13,384 nt of DNA from JAJYZP01 sp049964535 (GCA_049964535.1 JBMFXG010000059.1:1-13384), one strand, 5' to 3'. Counted from the first letter of the stretch, positions 1 through 9,851 are shown. The notes: generated from the sequence alone by a model not told the origin. Made by a program: numbers and translations.

Positions 1-1
1 C

Positions 2-82
2 CTCCACGACGCACCTGCACGTACGATCAAAGAGGTTGGTGACTTCCTTCGAGCACTTGCGCCAAGTCCGAGCTCGCAGTAG
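2..82 (+). CDS. C-terminal end of an unidentified protein (5' end outside window)
   Basis: One frame on the + strand is open from the window edge to a TAG at 80-82 and reads as a believable protein tail of 26 residues. It contains the stretch TIKEVGDFLRALAP, which looks like a final amphipathic helix, followed by a Pro/Ser-rich end. The other + strand frames give a stop or a basic, unprotein-like translation. The fragment is too short to assign a family. An alpha/beta-hydrolase-like or similar enzyme tail would fit but cannot be shown. A small hairpin lies 19 bp past the stop, as expected after the end of a transcription unit. Confidence is low because of the length. Confidence 0.35.
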   Translation, partial: LHDAPARTIKEVGDFLRALAPSPSSQ

Positions 83-1043
83 CACAGCGCTCTAGGTCTC
101 CTCGACGATGCAGTGTCGAGCCTTTCACACCGATCGACCGACCGATCACGAGGCAGGGCTCTCCGAGAGATGTAGGTGCTGACCTCCGTCGGTGAAGATT
201 CCACACCTCGGTTGGAGATCATTGCGACCTAAGCCACTCCCTCGACGTAAACCTTGAGCTTCGGGGCGCTTAGAGTCCCTCCTCCTCGTCAAGCATCTCG
301 TTCCCATCACCGTTACGAAGGATCTACACGACCGCCGGAGTGTAATCACGAGTCCGAACGCCGAACACCCCACTGAATGACCGGCCTCGGCACTACCTCT
401 ACACGTATCGATGCAAGCTATCTCTTGGCCTTAGTCGAACGATCTTACTTCAATCACCAGGCTCGAACACGGTTCCGATGGCCAATAAGACCCAGAGTAG
501 ACCGCCCGCCAAGATGCATGACAAGCTGTTCTCGTCATACGCGATCTCTGTTTCGAATGCATCGGGTAACGACGACGCCTCCTGCCTTACGTCTTCTTCG
601 CACCCACATCGGCGATTCTGAACAGGTCACTCCTTTTACAACACAGCTTCATCAGGTTTTAAGTTGGAGAACTCCACACTCCCCCCCAAGCGAGAACAGA
701 CCTCGCACCGTGATCGTGGACCCTACCTTGATTGCTCTGCGTTTTTTGGAGGGTGAGATTCGTCACGTCCCTACGTTCGTCCTCTCACGACCAGAACAGG
801 GGTCGAGTGAACCAATCCTTCTCAGCGCTCCTCCCCAAACCACGAGATTCGTGTTCAACCAATTCCATCGAAAGCACAAACGAAGGATCACGGCAACGAA
901 GAACGTCACTGAATCACCCAGCTACCGCACGATCTCCCCTTCGATCCCTACTGAAGCAGGTCTCAACGATCATCACCGAGTGCTAGGACTCGCTTCGAGC
1001 TGCACATCACTACTTCTTGAGCGCTCGTAAACTGACAAGCTAT
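83..1043. other. Gene-free block of about 960 bp
   Basis: I find no gene here that I can support. The longest open frame runs from an ATG at 377 to a TAA at 1028-1030 on the + strand (217 codons). It has no ribosome binding site in front of its ATG. Its product is rich in Arg, Ser, Thr, His and Pro, its third-codon positions are not GC-biased like the real genes nearby, and it contains rare AGA and TTA codons. No domain is recognisable. Minus-strand frames I checked near the right end are closed by frequent stops. A short GATCG/CGATC inverted repeat lies at 132-147. The block may be an eroded gene or mobile-element remnant, but nothing readable remains to prove it. Confidence 0.5.
101..120 (+). 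terminator. Hairpin after the truncated first gene, possible terminator
   Basis: CTCGAC at 101-106 pairs with GTCGAG at 115-120 around an 8-nt loop, followed by CCTTTC. It sits just downstream of the stop at 80-82. The stem is only 6 bp and there is no real T-run, so it is at best a weak or non-canonical terminator. A chance hairpin is possible. Confidence 0.22.
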
Positions 1044-1433
1044 CTAGAGGCGAACGGACCCATCTTCCAACAAGTTCCACCCTGGGTTGTACGCGACCTC
1101 CCAGACGAAACCTTCAACATCTGCGAACGCTCCCGATGTTCCTCCCCACACAGCGAGCGTTGCTTGACGGAGAATCGTTCCACCAGCCCTCACCGCCTCA
1201 TCCAGGGTCGCCTGCACTTCGGCCTCTGACGCCACGTTGTACGCAAGCTCGAGCCCTGGAGCTCCATGACCTCCAAGTTCCGACCAGAGAGCGAAGACCA
1301 TGCCTCCAAGTTGAAAAAAGCAGATATCGCCATCAGGCTGAACGGCACCGCTCCATCCAAGCGCTTCGTAGAAGGCTCGGGCCTTCGTGAGATCTCGAAC
1401 CCCGAGAGTCACGAGGCTAAGTCGTTGTTCCAT
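1044..1433 (-). CDS. VOC family (glyoxalase/bleomycin-resistance fold) protein
   Basis: This is a 129-residue single-domain protein of the vicinal oxygen chelate superfamily, presumably cytosolic. The N-terminus reads SLVTLGVRDL followed by ARAFYEALGW, the first beta strand and helix of the fold. The C-terminal half has the conserved WGGTSGAFADVEGFVWEV strand pair, with Glu112 at the usual metal-ligand position. The first ligand position, often His in glyoxalase I, is Thr9 here, so a canonical glyoxalase I reaction is unlikely and the substrate is unknown. The start at 1433 is chosen over upstream in-frame starts (up to 1547) because an excellent AAGGAGG lies 5 nt before it, and the upstream extension is basic and unlike the family. 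The gene stands alone between two gene-free regions. Confidence 0.85.
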   Translation of the reverse strand: MEQRLSLVTLGVRDLTKARAFYEALGWSGAVQPDGDICFFQLGGMVFALWSELGGHGAPGLELAYNVASEAEVQATLDEAVRAGGTILRQATLAVWGGTSGAFADVEGFVWEVAYNPGWNLLEDGSVRL

Positions 1434-1924
1434 GGTTCCCTCCTTCACTTCCACTGCGGTCTCTGCGCAGCCGACTACCCTTCGGTGCCGAGCGTAGTGT
1501 CGCGTCGTCGCTCTCTCAGTTGAGCTGGCACATCGCCCACCAATCATCCGCGACCTTGAGCAGCACGCAAGGTTGCAAGCGCAGACGCAGACACGCAGAG
1601 ATTCGCACCTCCAACCCTACGTACAGCGGTCGAATTCGTCACACGAAACTCTTGCGCACTCAGGCACTGGCTCTCCGCTCTCACCGCCCTCGCAGAGACG
1701 TTGACGCTCGGCCATCCAAGAAGCTTCCTCAATGTCGGCCAGCAGCGCAGTGAATCGACCCTCTAGCTCAGCTATGGAGCACCAGCGTCGTGCAGGCTCA
1801 CGAGCGGAATCGAGCTACGACAGGTGCGACATGGCTCATCACTACGGGGTCATTGCGCACGTACGCTCAGTTGAAGCCGTTCCGACAAGACCGTGGTGAA
1901 GGCTCTCGCCCTCGAACTTACCGT
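1434..1924. other. Gene-free intergenic stretch of about 490 bp
   Basis: The stretch lies between the VOC start and the menA stop, so it holds any VOC promoter and any menA/menB terminator. The open frames here are short, overlap one another on both strands and have no recognisable product. It contains a small CAGACGCAGACACGCAGA-type run near 1580-1600 and a tRNA D-arm-like motif near 1765-1780 that does not extend to a full tRNA. I see no clear terminator with a T-run after menA. Confidence 0.45.
1439..1445 (-). promoter_or_regulatory. Ribosome binding site of the VOC gene
   Basis: Read on the - strand the sequence is AAGGAGG, 5 nt before the ATG at 1433. It is the strongest Shine-Dalgarno sequence noted in the window and fixes the VOC start at 1433 instead of a longer upstream frame. 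Confidence 0.75.
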
Positions 1925-2815
1925 TCAGTGCAGATGACCGTTGACGACAACCTCGAGAACAAGGCCGATCGCAACGACGAGAGACGCAAGGAAGACGACC
2001 CTCCCGCTGCTTGCGATCGCAGGGATGAGCTCTCTACCCACGGCACCACTTCGAACGAGTCGAATCGGTCTTAAGAGCAGCGGGACCCACAACAGACCTA
2101 CGACGAAGATCGGGTGCGCCACTACCAAGGGAAGGAGTACGACCGCTGAGCCCACCAAGATAGATACGTAAAGCACACGCGTTCCCTGGTCACCGATTCG
2201 GACCGCCAACGTCTTCTTCCCGGACTCACGATCTGATGGAATGTCTCGCAAATTATTAGCCACAAGGATCGAGGTGACCATCAACCCGATTGAGATCGCA
2301 CAGAGCAGGTCAGTAACCGTGACCTTCAGATCTTGGACGTAGACGGTACCGAGCGTCTCGACGAGACCAAAAAAGATAAATACAAAGAGCTCCCCGAAGC
2401 CGTAGTAGCCATATGGCCTCTTACCGCCGGTGTAGTACCAACCGGCAAGAAGGGACGCTGCCCCAATGAAGATCAGCCACCAGCTACTCAGCAGCACGAG
2501 GACCAGACCTGCGAGAGCGGCCACAGCGAACGATCCAAGGGCCGCTCTACGTACGATCGGCGCTGCAACGAGTCCCGATCCTACTAGACGTCTCGGCCCC
2601 GACCGTTGATTGTCAGTTCCCCGCACCCCGTCGGAGTAGTCGTTCGCAAAGTTCGTCCCAATCTGTAGCCCCAGCGCCACCACAGCCGCGAGAGCAGCTC
2701 GTGCAATGGAGATCGGTCCATAGAGAAAGGTCAGGCCGAGCCCGACTATGACGGGGCCGATAGAGGCTGGGAGAGTCTTTGGCCGAGCACCCTCGATGAA
2801 GAGCTTGAGATTCAT
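1925..2815 (-). CDS. menA: 1,4-dihydroxy-2-naphthoate polyprenyltransferase (MenA)
   Basis: This is an integral membrane prenyltransferase of the UbiA family, 296 residues, the usual MenA length. It transfers a polyprenyl chain from its diphosphate onto 1,4-dihydroxy-2-naphthoate to give demethylmenaquinone at the cytoplasmic membrane. The first Asp-rich motif is NFANDYSDGVRGTD (residues 55-68) and the second is NNLRDIPSDRESGKKT (187-202). These are the Mg-diphosphate binding sites of the family, and their wording is typical of MenA, not of UbiA or heme O synthase. The N-terminal FIEGARPKTLPASIGPV segment is also a MenA hallmark. About eight hydrophobic helices follow. The ATG at 2815 lies 6 bp after the menB stop, so the gene is almost certainly cotranscribed with menB. 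Confidence 0.95.
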   Translation of the reverse strand: MNLKLFIEGARPKTLPASIGPVIVGLGLTFLYGPISIARAALAAVVALGLQIGTNFANDYSDGVRGTDNQRSGPRRLVGSGLVAAPIVRRAALGSFAVAALAGLVLVLLSSWWLIFIGAASLLAGWYYTGGKRPYGYYGFGELFVFIFFGLVETLGTVYVQDLKVTVTDLLCAISIGLMVTSILVANNLRDIPSDRESGKKTLAVRIGDQGTRVLYVSILVGSAVVLLPLVVAHPIFVVGLLWVPLLLRPIRLVRSGAVGRELIPAIASSGRVVFLASLVVAIGLVLEVVVNGHLH

Positions 2816-2821
2816 CGCCTA

Positions 2822-3685
2822 CTACGGACGTTTCGGAAACTTGGAGAACTCGGGCTTGCGCTTTTGAACGTAGGCGTCGCGACCTTCTTGCGCCTCCTCA
2901 GACATGTAGAACAACATCGTTGCATCGCCGGCGAGCTGTTGAATTCCAGCGAGACCCTCGTCGGCGGCGTTGAAGGAGGCCTTCAACATGCGAAGAGCCA
3001 ACGGCGAGAGTTGCAAGATCTCTCGCGCCCAAGACACCGTCTCTTGCTCTAACCGCTCGAGCGGCACGACGGCGTTCACCAGACCCCAATCGTACGCCTG
3101 CTGCGCGCCATACTGCCGGCAGAGGAACCAGATCTCTTTCGCACGCTTTAGCCCGATCGTCCGAGCTAAGAGCCCCGACCCGTACCCACCGTCGAAGCTT
3201 CCGACCCTAGGACCGGTCTGCCCAAAAACAGCGTTATCGGCGGCGATCGTCAAGTCACACACAAGATGCAGGACGTGACCACCTCCAATTGCGTAGCCTG
3301 CAACCATGGCTATCACGGGCTTTGGCAGACGTCGAATTTGAATCTGAAGATCCAAAACGTTGAGTCTTCCTACCCCTTGTTCTGCGACGCCATCGTCACC
3401 GAGATACCCATCTTCACCTCGGATCCTCTGATCTCCCCCCGAGCAGAACGCCAGCGGACCCTCACCTGTCAGAAGAATCACTCCCACACCGGTATCGTTT
3501 CGCGCTCGATCGAAAGCATCGGAGAGCTCAAAGAGGGTCTGGGGTCGAAAGGCGTTTCGCACCTCCGGACGACAGATCGTGATCTTTGCAATACCCTCGG
3601 CCGTCTCGTAGCGGATATCTCGATAACTGCCGTGTCCTTCCCAGGTCACGGCCGCTTTTGGAAGATCCTCACTTGTCTGGGTCAT
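2822..3685 (-). CDS. menB: 1,4-dihydroxy-2-naphthoyl-CoA synthase (MenB)
   Basis: MenB is a soluble crotonase-fold enzyme, 287 residues, that performs the Dieckmann-type ring closure of o-succinylbenzoyl-CoA in menaquinone synthesis. The sequence resembles E. coli MenB closely. It has the oxyanion-hole segment CSGGDQRIRG (81-90), AGYAIGGGHVLH (129-140), GQTGPRVGSFDGGYG (155-169), the IWFLCRQYGAQQA stretch (185-197) and the diagnostic C-terminal tail RKPEFSKFPKRP. Gly158 in QTGP matches the glycine of the bicarbonate-dependent E. coli class; mycobacterial MenB carries an Asp there. The ATG at 3685 has a purine-rich GAGGACGAGAG just upstream. menB is first in a two-gene unit with menA and diverges from menE. 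Confidence 0.96.
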   Translation of the reverse strand: MTQTSEDLPKAAVTWEGHGSYRDIRYETAEGIAKITICRPEVRNAFRPQTLFELSDAFDRARNDTGVGVILLTGEGPLAFCSGGDQRIRGEDGYLGDDGVAEQGVGRLNVLDLQIQIRRLPKPVIAMVAGYAIGGGHVLHLVCDLTIAADNAVFGQTGPRVGSFDGGYGSGLLARTIGLKRAKEIWFLCRQYGAQQAYDWGLVNAVVPLERLEQETVSWAREILQLSPLALRMLKASFNAADEGLAGIQQLAGDATMLFYMSEEAQEGRDAYVQKRKPEFSKFPKRP

Positions 3686-3978
3686 CTCTCGTCCTCACAA
3701 CGGTCTATTTCACAACTTCCTACAACAACATCTTCGGCTCAGAAAACATTGCCGAACGGCAAAGAATTACCGCACAGCCGAGCACCGTTTTCGCGACAGC
3801 TCTTCGACAACGAGCTCCGTCTCGCTCCACGACCACAGCTCAATTAGGGTATAGCAAGCGTACTCGAACGAAGTTACGAGGCGGTTCTCGACCTTTGACC
3901 GATCCTTCACCGAATAGGTCAGACCATCCAGTGATTGATAGCTCCCAAAGCGGAGCCTTCGCGAGCCTCTAGCATGGA
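3686..3978. promoter_or_regulatory. Divergent menB / menE intergenic region
   Basis: These 293 bp separate the divergent menB and menE starts and must carry promoters for both. I could not pick a convincing -35/-10 pair for either. Candidates such as TTGACC at 3895-3900 and TATAGC near 3850 lack a properly spaced partner. The short open frames here are not gene-like. Confidence 0.4.
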
Positions 3979-5139
3979 GTGGTGCCTTCCATTATCGCCA
4001 TCGCAGGAGAGCGTGACGAGCGCTACGCAGAGGCTATCCGCAGAATCTGGGACCAAGGAGACGTCTTTTTTCCACTCGACCTTCGGCTCTCACCCGCTCT
4101 CCAAAGCAGTCAACTAGAACTCGTAGGTCCACACGCCATCATGACCACCGATGGCGAACTCCATCCCTGTGAGTACGGGCACAGAGCCGTGGTTCAAGAC
4201 GGTGATGCTTACATCGTCCTGACCTCTGGAACGACCGGCGCGCCTAAGGCAGTCATCCACACCCATCAGAGCGTTCGCTCCTCAGTAGAGGCATCACTCG
4301 AAGCACTCGCTTTCGACCCGCAAACAGACCGATGGATCTGTGCACTTCCCCCTGCTCACGTCGGTGGTCTATCGGTGATCCTGCGAGCACTTCATACGAA
4401 GACCCCCGTCGACATCTTGAGCTCCTTTGATCCCATTGCGATCGAAGAAGCGCAACGACGTGGTGCCACCCACATCTCGATCGTGCGTGCAGCCCTCGCC
4501 ACGGTAGACATCTCTCGATTCAAAACCGTTCTCTACGGCGCCCAAGCACCCCCAAGTGATCTCCCCAAGAACGTAGTGACAACCTACGGTATGACCGAAA
4601 CTGGATCGGGAGTTGTCTATGACGGTACTCCGCTTCAAGGCGTAGAGATCACCATCGACGAAACTTCCAGCGAGATTCTCCTTCGAGCACCGATGCTCGC
4701 ACGTGCCTACGGTGACGGATCGTCGCTCACTGATCGTGATGGATACTTCCACTCCGGCGACCTCGGATACTTCAACGACGAAGGGAGGCTTTGTGTCAAA
4801 GGTCGAATTACCGATGTTGTCAACACAGGAGGCGAGAAGGTCTTCCCAACACCGGTCGAGGAGCTCTTAGAGTCGCTCCCATCCGTTCGAGAGGCAGCAA
4901 TCATTGGAGTGCCCGACCCCATCTGGGGTGAACTCGTTACGGCAGTCATCGTTGCAGAGCCAACAGCCTCAACAACACCGAGCCTCGCCGAGCTCTCAGA
5001 GCTCATCCGTGCACACTTTGAGCCCTGGGTAGCTCCTCGTCAGGGGTTCCTAGCCCCGAGCCTCCCTCGCACAAATCTCGGAAAACTGCAACGAAACACC
5101 TTGCGGACACTGATCAATCAGCTACCGAAGCTCAACTAA
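3979..5139 (+). CDS. menE: o-Succinylbenzoate-CoA ligase (MenE)
   Basis: This ANL-superfamily acyl-CoA synthetase activates o-succinylbenzoate with ATP and CoA, giving the substrate of MenB. Motifs in order are the P-loop TSGTTGAPK (82-90), PPAHVGGL (124-131), YGMTETG (203-209), SGDLG (259-263), the hinge region KGRITD (274-279) and the C-terminal lysine of NLGKLQR (366-372), so all adenylation and thioesterification elements are present. At 386 residues it is short against E. coli MenE (about 450) because the region before the P-loop is compact, as in other actinobacterial MenE proteins. Starts are GTG at 3979 or 3982. An in-frame TAG at 3970 rules out anything longer, and the Shine-Dalgarno is poor. 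Assignment as MenE, not another CoA ligase, leans on the adjacent menB and menA. Confidence 0.88.
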   Translation: MVPSIIAIAGERDERYAEAIRRIWDQGDVFFPLDLRLSPALQSSQLELVGPHAIMTTDGELHPCEYGHRAVVQDGDAYIVLTSGTTGAPKAVIHTHQSVRSSVEASLEALAFDPQTDRWICALPPAHVGGLSVILRALHTKTPVDILSSFDPIAIEEAQRRGATHISIVRAALATVDISRFKTVLYGAQAPPSDLPKNVVTTYGMTETGSGVVYDGTPLQGVEITIDETSSEILLRAPMLARAYGDGSSLTDRDGYFHSGDLGYFNDEGRLCVKGRITDVVNTGGEKVFPTPVEELLESLPSVREAAIIGVPDPIWGELVTAVIVAEPTASTTPSLAELSELIRAHFEPWVAPRQGFLAPSLPRTNLGKLQRNTLRTLINQLPKLN

Positions 5140-5896
5140 CTAAGGCACCACCATCAGCGACGAAGTTAGAGCCGGTAATCCAGCTCGCACGATCACTAGC
5201 CAAAAAGACCGCAAGGTCTCCAATATCAGACGGCTCTCCTAGTCGACGAAGCGGAAAATTGTGAGCGATCTCATCCTCGCGTCCCTCCCAAAGTGCGCGC
5301 GCCATATCGGTCTTGACCAAACCAGGGGAGATCGTATTGACCCGCACGTTCGGGCCAAGTTCGGGCGCTAACTGCTTCGTCAGATGGATGACCGCCGCCT
5401 TCGATACGTTGTACATGGCGATATTGCGATCTACCGACAGGCCCCCAATGGAGGCAAGGTTAATTACTGCACCTCGGGCATCGGTGTTGACGCTCCAGTA
5501 CTGCGACCAGACCGCCTGTGTCCACAGCATTACTGCACGCACGTTCACATCGAAGATCTTGTCTATTTGAGACGTAGTGATAGTGAGCAGCGAGCCATAG
5601 TGCGGATTGGTTCCTGCGTTGTTTACCAAGATATCGATGGCGGAGTACCTCCGAAGAGTCTCTGCAACGACCTCACCTGGAACCGACTCGTCTCCAACGT
5701 TGCCGGCAACGCTCGCAACTCGGTCGTCGCCAAACCGTTCGGCGAACTCACGTTGTACGGCTTCGAGCACCTCCGCTTTGCGAGAGACGAGCATCACCGA
5801 TGCTCCCGCCTCAAGGAACGCTTGGGCAATCGCCTTACCGATACCGCGTGACCCACCGGTCACAACGGCAACCTTGTCTCTCAGATCAAACTCCAT
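5132..5896 (-). CDS. SDR family NAD(P)-dependent oxidoreductase
   Basis: This is a classical short-chain dehydrogenase/reductase of 254 residues with a Rossmann fold, probably cytosolic. The cofactor motif is TGGSRGIG (13-20), the structural motif NNAG is at 92-95, and the catalytic set is Asn118, Ser149, Tyr162 and Lys166 (YNVSK). Arg39 after the second beta strand suggests a preference for NADP(H). The C-terminus FVADGGALVS is typical of FabG-like SDRs. The substrate cannot be told from sequence; 3-oxoacyl-ACP reductase is only one option. I start at the ATG at 5896, which has AGGG about 7 nt upstream. A GTG at 5902 would add two residues but leaves almost no spacing. Its last 8 bp overlap the menE 3' end in convergent orientation. 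Confidence 0.9.
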   Translation of the reverse strand: MEFDLRDKVAVVTGGSRGIGKAIAQAFLEAGASVMLVSRKAEVLEAVQREFAERFGDDRVASVAGNVGDESVPGEVVAETLRRYSAIDILVNNAGTNPHYGSLLTITTSQIDKIFDVNVRAVMLWTQAVWSQYWSVNTDARGAVINLASIGGLSVDRNIAMYNVSKAAVIHLTKQLAPELGPNVRVNTISPGLVKTDMARALWEGREDEIAHNFPLRRLGEPSDIGDLAVFLASDRASWITGSNFVADGGALVS

Positions 5897-6044
5897 ATCC
5901 ACACCCTACGATAGTGAGAGGAAAAATATTCGTCGATCTCGATCTACGGTGAGATTCCTCCTAGTTGGATGGTCGGCGGCTCCCACAGAGGCGTTCCCCT
6001 GCGTCTAGAGATAGTGAATCAAGAAGGCTAAAGGTAGTAAGACC
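5897..6044. promoter_or_regulatory. Divergent SDR / DUF255 intergenic region
   Basis: This gap of 148 bp lies between two divergent starts and presumably holds both promoters. An A/T-rich patch (GGAAAAATATT, around 5920-5930) stands out against the local composition, but I cannot assign a -10/-35 pair with confidence. Confidence 0.35.
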
Positions 6045-8044
<2,000 letters not shown>

Positions 8045-8048
<4 letters not shown>

Positions 8049-8677
8049 CCAAATCGCACCGAACTCCCCTGATTCACCTCGCTACCTTGGGTCGAGAGCA
8101 CTTTGCTCTCGACCTCTCCAGCGAACGGCTCCTCAGACTCGAAACCCTCAGCCTCGACGCACCTTCTAGCGAGATCGCACCGCTCGCTCCGCTCATGGCC
8201 GGTGAACTCACGACAGACGAACACCCTGACCCGATGCGTCCCGAGCTCTTTCGCTGCGACACGCTTCAGGTAGCCGCCATCAAAGCTCCTCGCCGTCGCA
8301 CTCGTAAAACACTCGAGCGTCTAGCCGCTCCAACGCACCAGCCGCCACTTTGGAGGAGTGGGCCTTCGGTCGCGTACTCTCGGCTCGTCGGCATGCATCC
8401 TTCAACGGCCATCCTTTCGCTGACGAAATCCATGTCAATCTTCGAGAATCCCCGAGATCACCTGCTCCACCTTGGCTTCTCGTGGAACGAGACCATGGAT
8501 TCCCTGCCACTATCCTTAGAGCTCTGCGAGCGTCTGATCGCCCAACCGGCGCAGCCGGTCACTGGACGCAAAGCCCTCAAGGCTATCCTCGGATACCGTC
8601 CGAGCTTCGCCCTCGTCGCCTACGCGCTCCCCGAGGATGGCTACTGCAAGAAGGTGGTGGTTGGGCTCTACCAATGA
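8045..8677 (+). CDS. Hypothetical protein coupled to the DUF255 gene
   Basis: I do not recognise a family for this 210-residue protein. The GTG at 8045 shares GTGA with the DUF255 stop, and a purine-rich AGAGAAGAG lies just before it, so translation is probably coupled. The in-frame extension upstream to 7895 is rejected because it only reads through the DUF255 gene in another frame. The product looks soluble, with no signal peptide or membrane helix. It has an Arg-rich patch (RRRTRKTLERL, 83-93), a central segment GMHPSTAILSLTKSMSIF (116-133) and a hydrophobic C-terminus ending VVVGLYQ. Leu-rich strands and helices repeat in the first 50 residues. Coupling suggests its job is tied to the DUF255 protein, but that is inference. 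Confidence 0.65.
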
Positions 8678-8817
8678 CCTTTTCGAACAGCGAACTGCTC
8701 CCTCATTCCACACAACTTCACTCCACCAGAACCTCACGGAGTTCTCGCCTCCACGTCGCGCTCGACCACAGACCCTATCGGCACGATCGCCTCTACGGCC
8801 CCACAAAGAGACGGTAG
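8674..8817 (+). CDS. Possible 47-residue small ORF bridging two genes
   Basis: An ATG at 8674 overlaps the preceding TGA as ATGA and opens a 47-codon frame ending at a TAG at 8815-8817. That stop lies 5 bp before the GTG chosen for the phosphotransferase. A G-rich AAGGTGGTGG precedes the ATG. The arrangement is what translational reinitiation would look like, but the predicted peptide is Ser, Thr, Arg and His rich and resembles nothing known. It may only be an open stretch of intergenic DNA. Confidence 0.2.
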   Translation: MTFSNSELLPHSTQLHSTRTSRSSRLHVALDHRPYRHDRLYGPTKRR

Positions 8818-8822
8818 GGACT

Positions 8823-9851
8823 GTGGCCGCCCGCCACTTCAAGAGTCACGATCCCCTCCTCCACGGAGCCCCATTCGATGACCACAAGATCCAAAACGTG
8901 CTGCGAACGTATGCACTTGAAGCGATCGACACCTTCGATCTACCCAAGGACTGCGCGATCAGACCCATAACAATCTCCGAGAATGCGAGCATACTCCTCA
9001 GCTCACCGAAGGACTCCGCGAGCTGGGTTCTCCGCATTCATCGAAGCAACTACCACACCTACGACTCGATTCTTTCCGAGGTAACCTGGGTCGAGGCCAT
9101 TGCGAAGAGCACACAGGTTATAGTCCCCCACTTTCGGCGCACGACCAACCAGCAACCCGTCGTCACCCTTGCGAGCCACGGCCCACGCTTTGCCGTCCTC
9201 ACTCGGTTTATTGAAGGACAACACCTCGTCGAACCAGCGGAGCTGAGAGAGTTCGAGACGGTTGGCGCAATCGCTGGAGAGCTTCATCGACTCTCAAGAG
9301 CTTGGAGACCGCCAACGGGTTTTTTCCGTTTCTCCTGGGATCTCAACAGTGGCATCGGAGAAAACGCTCGATGGGGTTCATGGCGCAAAGCGCCTCTCGA
9401 TGCCTCTGCATACAAGGTCGTTGAGCGGGCTTGCTCCAAGCTCAGTACCGTGCTCGCAAATCGGGTCGGCGATCCCCGGTACTGGGGACTCATTCACGCT
9501 GATATGCGAAGCGCGAATCTGCTTGCAATAGAGCAAGGTAGGGCCCTCATCGATTTCGACGACTGTGGTTACAGTTGGTACCTCTACGACCTCGCCACTG
9601 CGGTCAGCTTCTTCGAGCACGCCCCGGAGGTCGAGACCTGGGTCGAGAGATGGATCGAAGGATATCAACTACACGCTCAGCTCACCAAAGACGACCGACA
9701 AGCCATCTGGCCACTCATCGTCTATCGACGTTTGGTACTCGTCGGATGGTCTATAAGCCACCAAACGACTTCGACCGCAGGAGGGTTAGACGAGGACTTT
9801 CTCGGCCAGACCGTCGACCTCTGTAATCGATACCTACTCTCTCGCTCCTAA
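8823..9851 (+). CDS. APH / choline-kinase-family phosphotransferase
   Basis: This kinase-like protein of the aminoglycoside phosphotransferase (APH, PF01636-type) superfamily is predicted at 342 residues. The Brenner-type catalytic loop is HADMRSAN with His225, Asp227 and Asn232, and the metal-binding motif is LIDFDDCGY with Asp244. The hinge-like region reads FAVLTRFIEGQHL, and the segment IAGELHRLSRAWRPP matches the family's helix before the catalytic loop. The physiological substrate is unknown; homoserine, choline, fructosamine or stress-related protein kinases of this fold are all possible, and drug resistance is not implied. I choose the GTG at 8823, with GGTAGGG close upstream. An in-frame ATG at 8637 would overlap the previous gene and add a low-complexity N-terminus. 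The stop lies inside a direct repeat. Confidence 0.78.
   Translation: MAARHFKSHDPLLHGAPFDDHKIQNVLRTYALEAIDTFDLPKDCAIRPITISENASILLSSPKDSASWVLRIHRSNYHTYDSILSEVTWVEAIAKSTQVIVPHFRRTTNQQPVVTLASHGPRFAVLTRFIEGQHLVEPAELREFETVGAIAGELHRLSRAWRPPTGFFRFSWDLNSGIGENARWGSWRKAPLDASAYKVVERACSKLSTVLANRVGDPRYWGLIHADMRSANLLAIEQGRALIDFDDCGYSWYLYDLATAVSFFEHAPEVETWVERWIEGYQLHAQLTKDDRQAIWPLIVYRRLVLVGWSISHQTTSTAGGLDEDFLGQTVDLCNRYLLSRS

Noticed and set aside
1434..1547. Longer VOC start at 1547
   Set aside because: The added 38 residues are basic and unlike the family, while the ATG at 1433 has a near-perfect Shine-Dalgarno sequence.
1765..1780. tRNA D-arm-like motif AGCTCAGCTATGGAGC
   Set aside because: It resembles a D-stem, but the loop lacks the GG pair, the following bases do not form an anticodon stem, and there is no proper T-arm or acceptor pairing.
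8637..8822. N-terminal extension of the phosphotransferase from the ATG at 8637
   Set aside because: It would overlap the previous gene by 41 bp, has no properly spaced ribosome site and gives a low-complexity Ser/Thr/Arg-rich leader not expected of the family.
8516..8842. 108-codon open frame on the - strand
   Set aside because: It is antisense to the hypothetical gene, with no start context and no protein-like composition, so it is a shadow frame.
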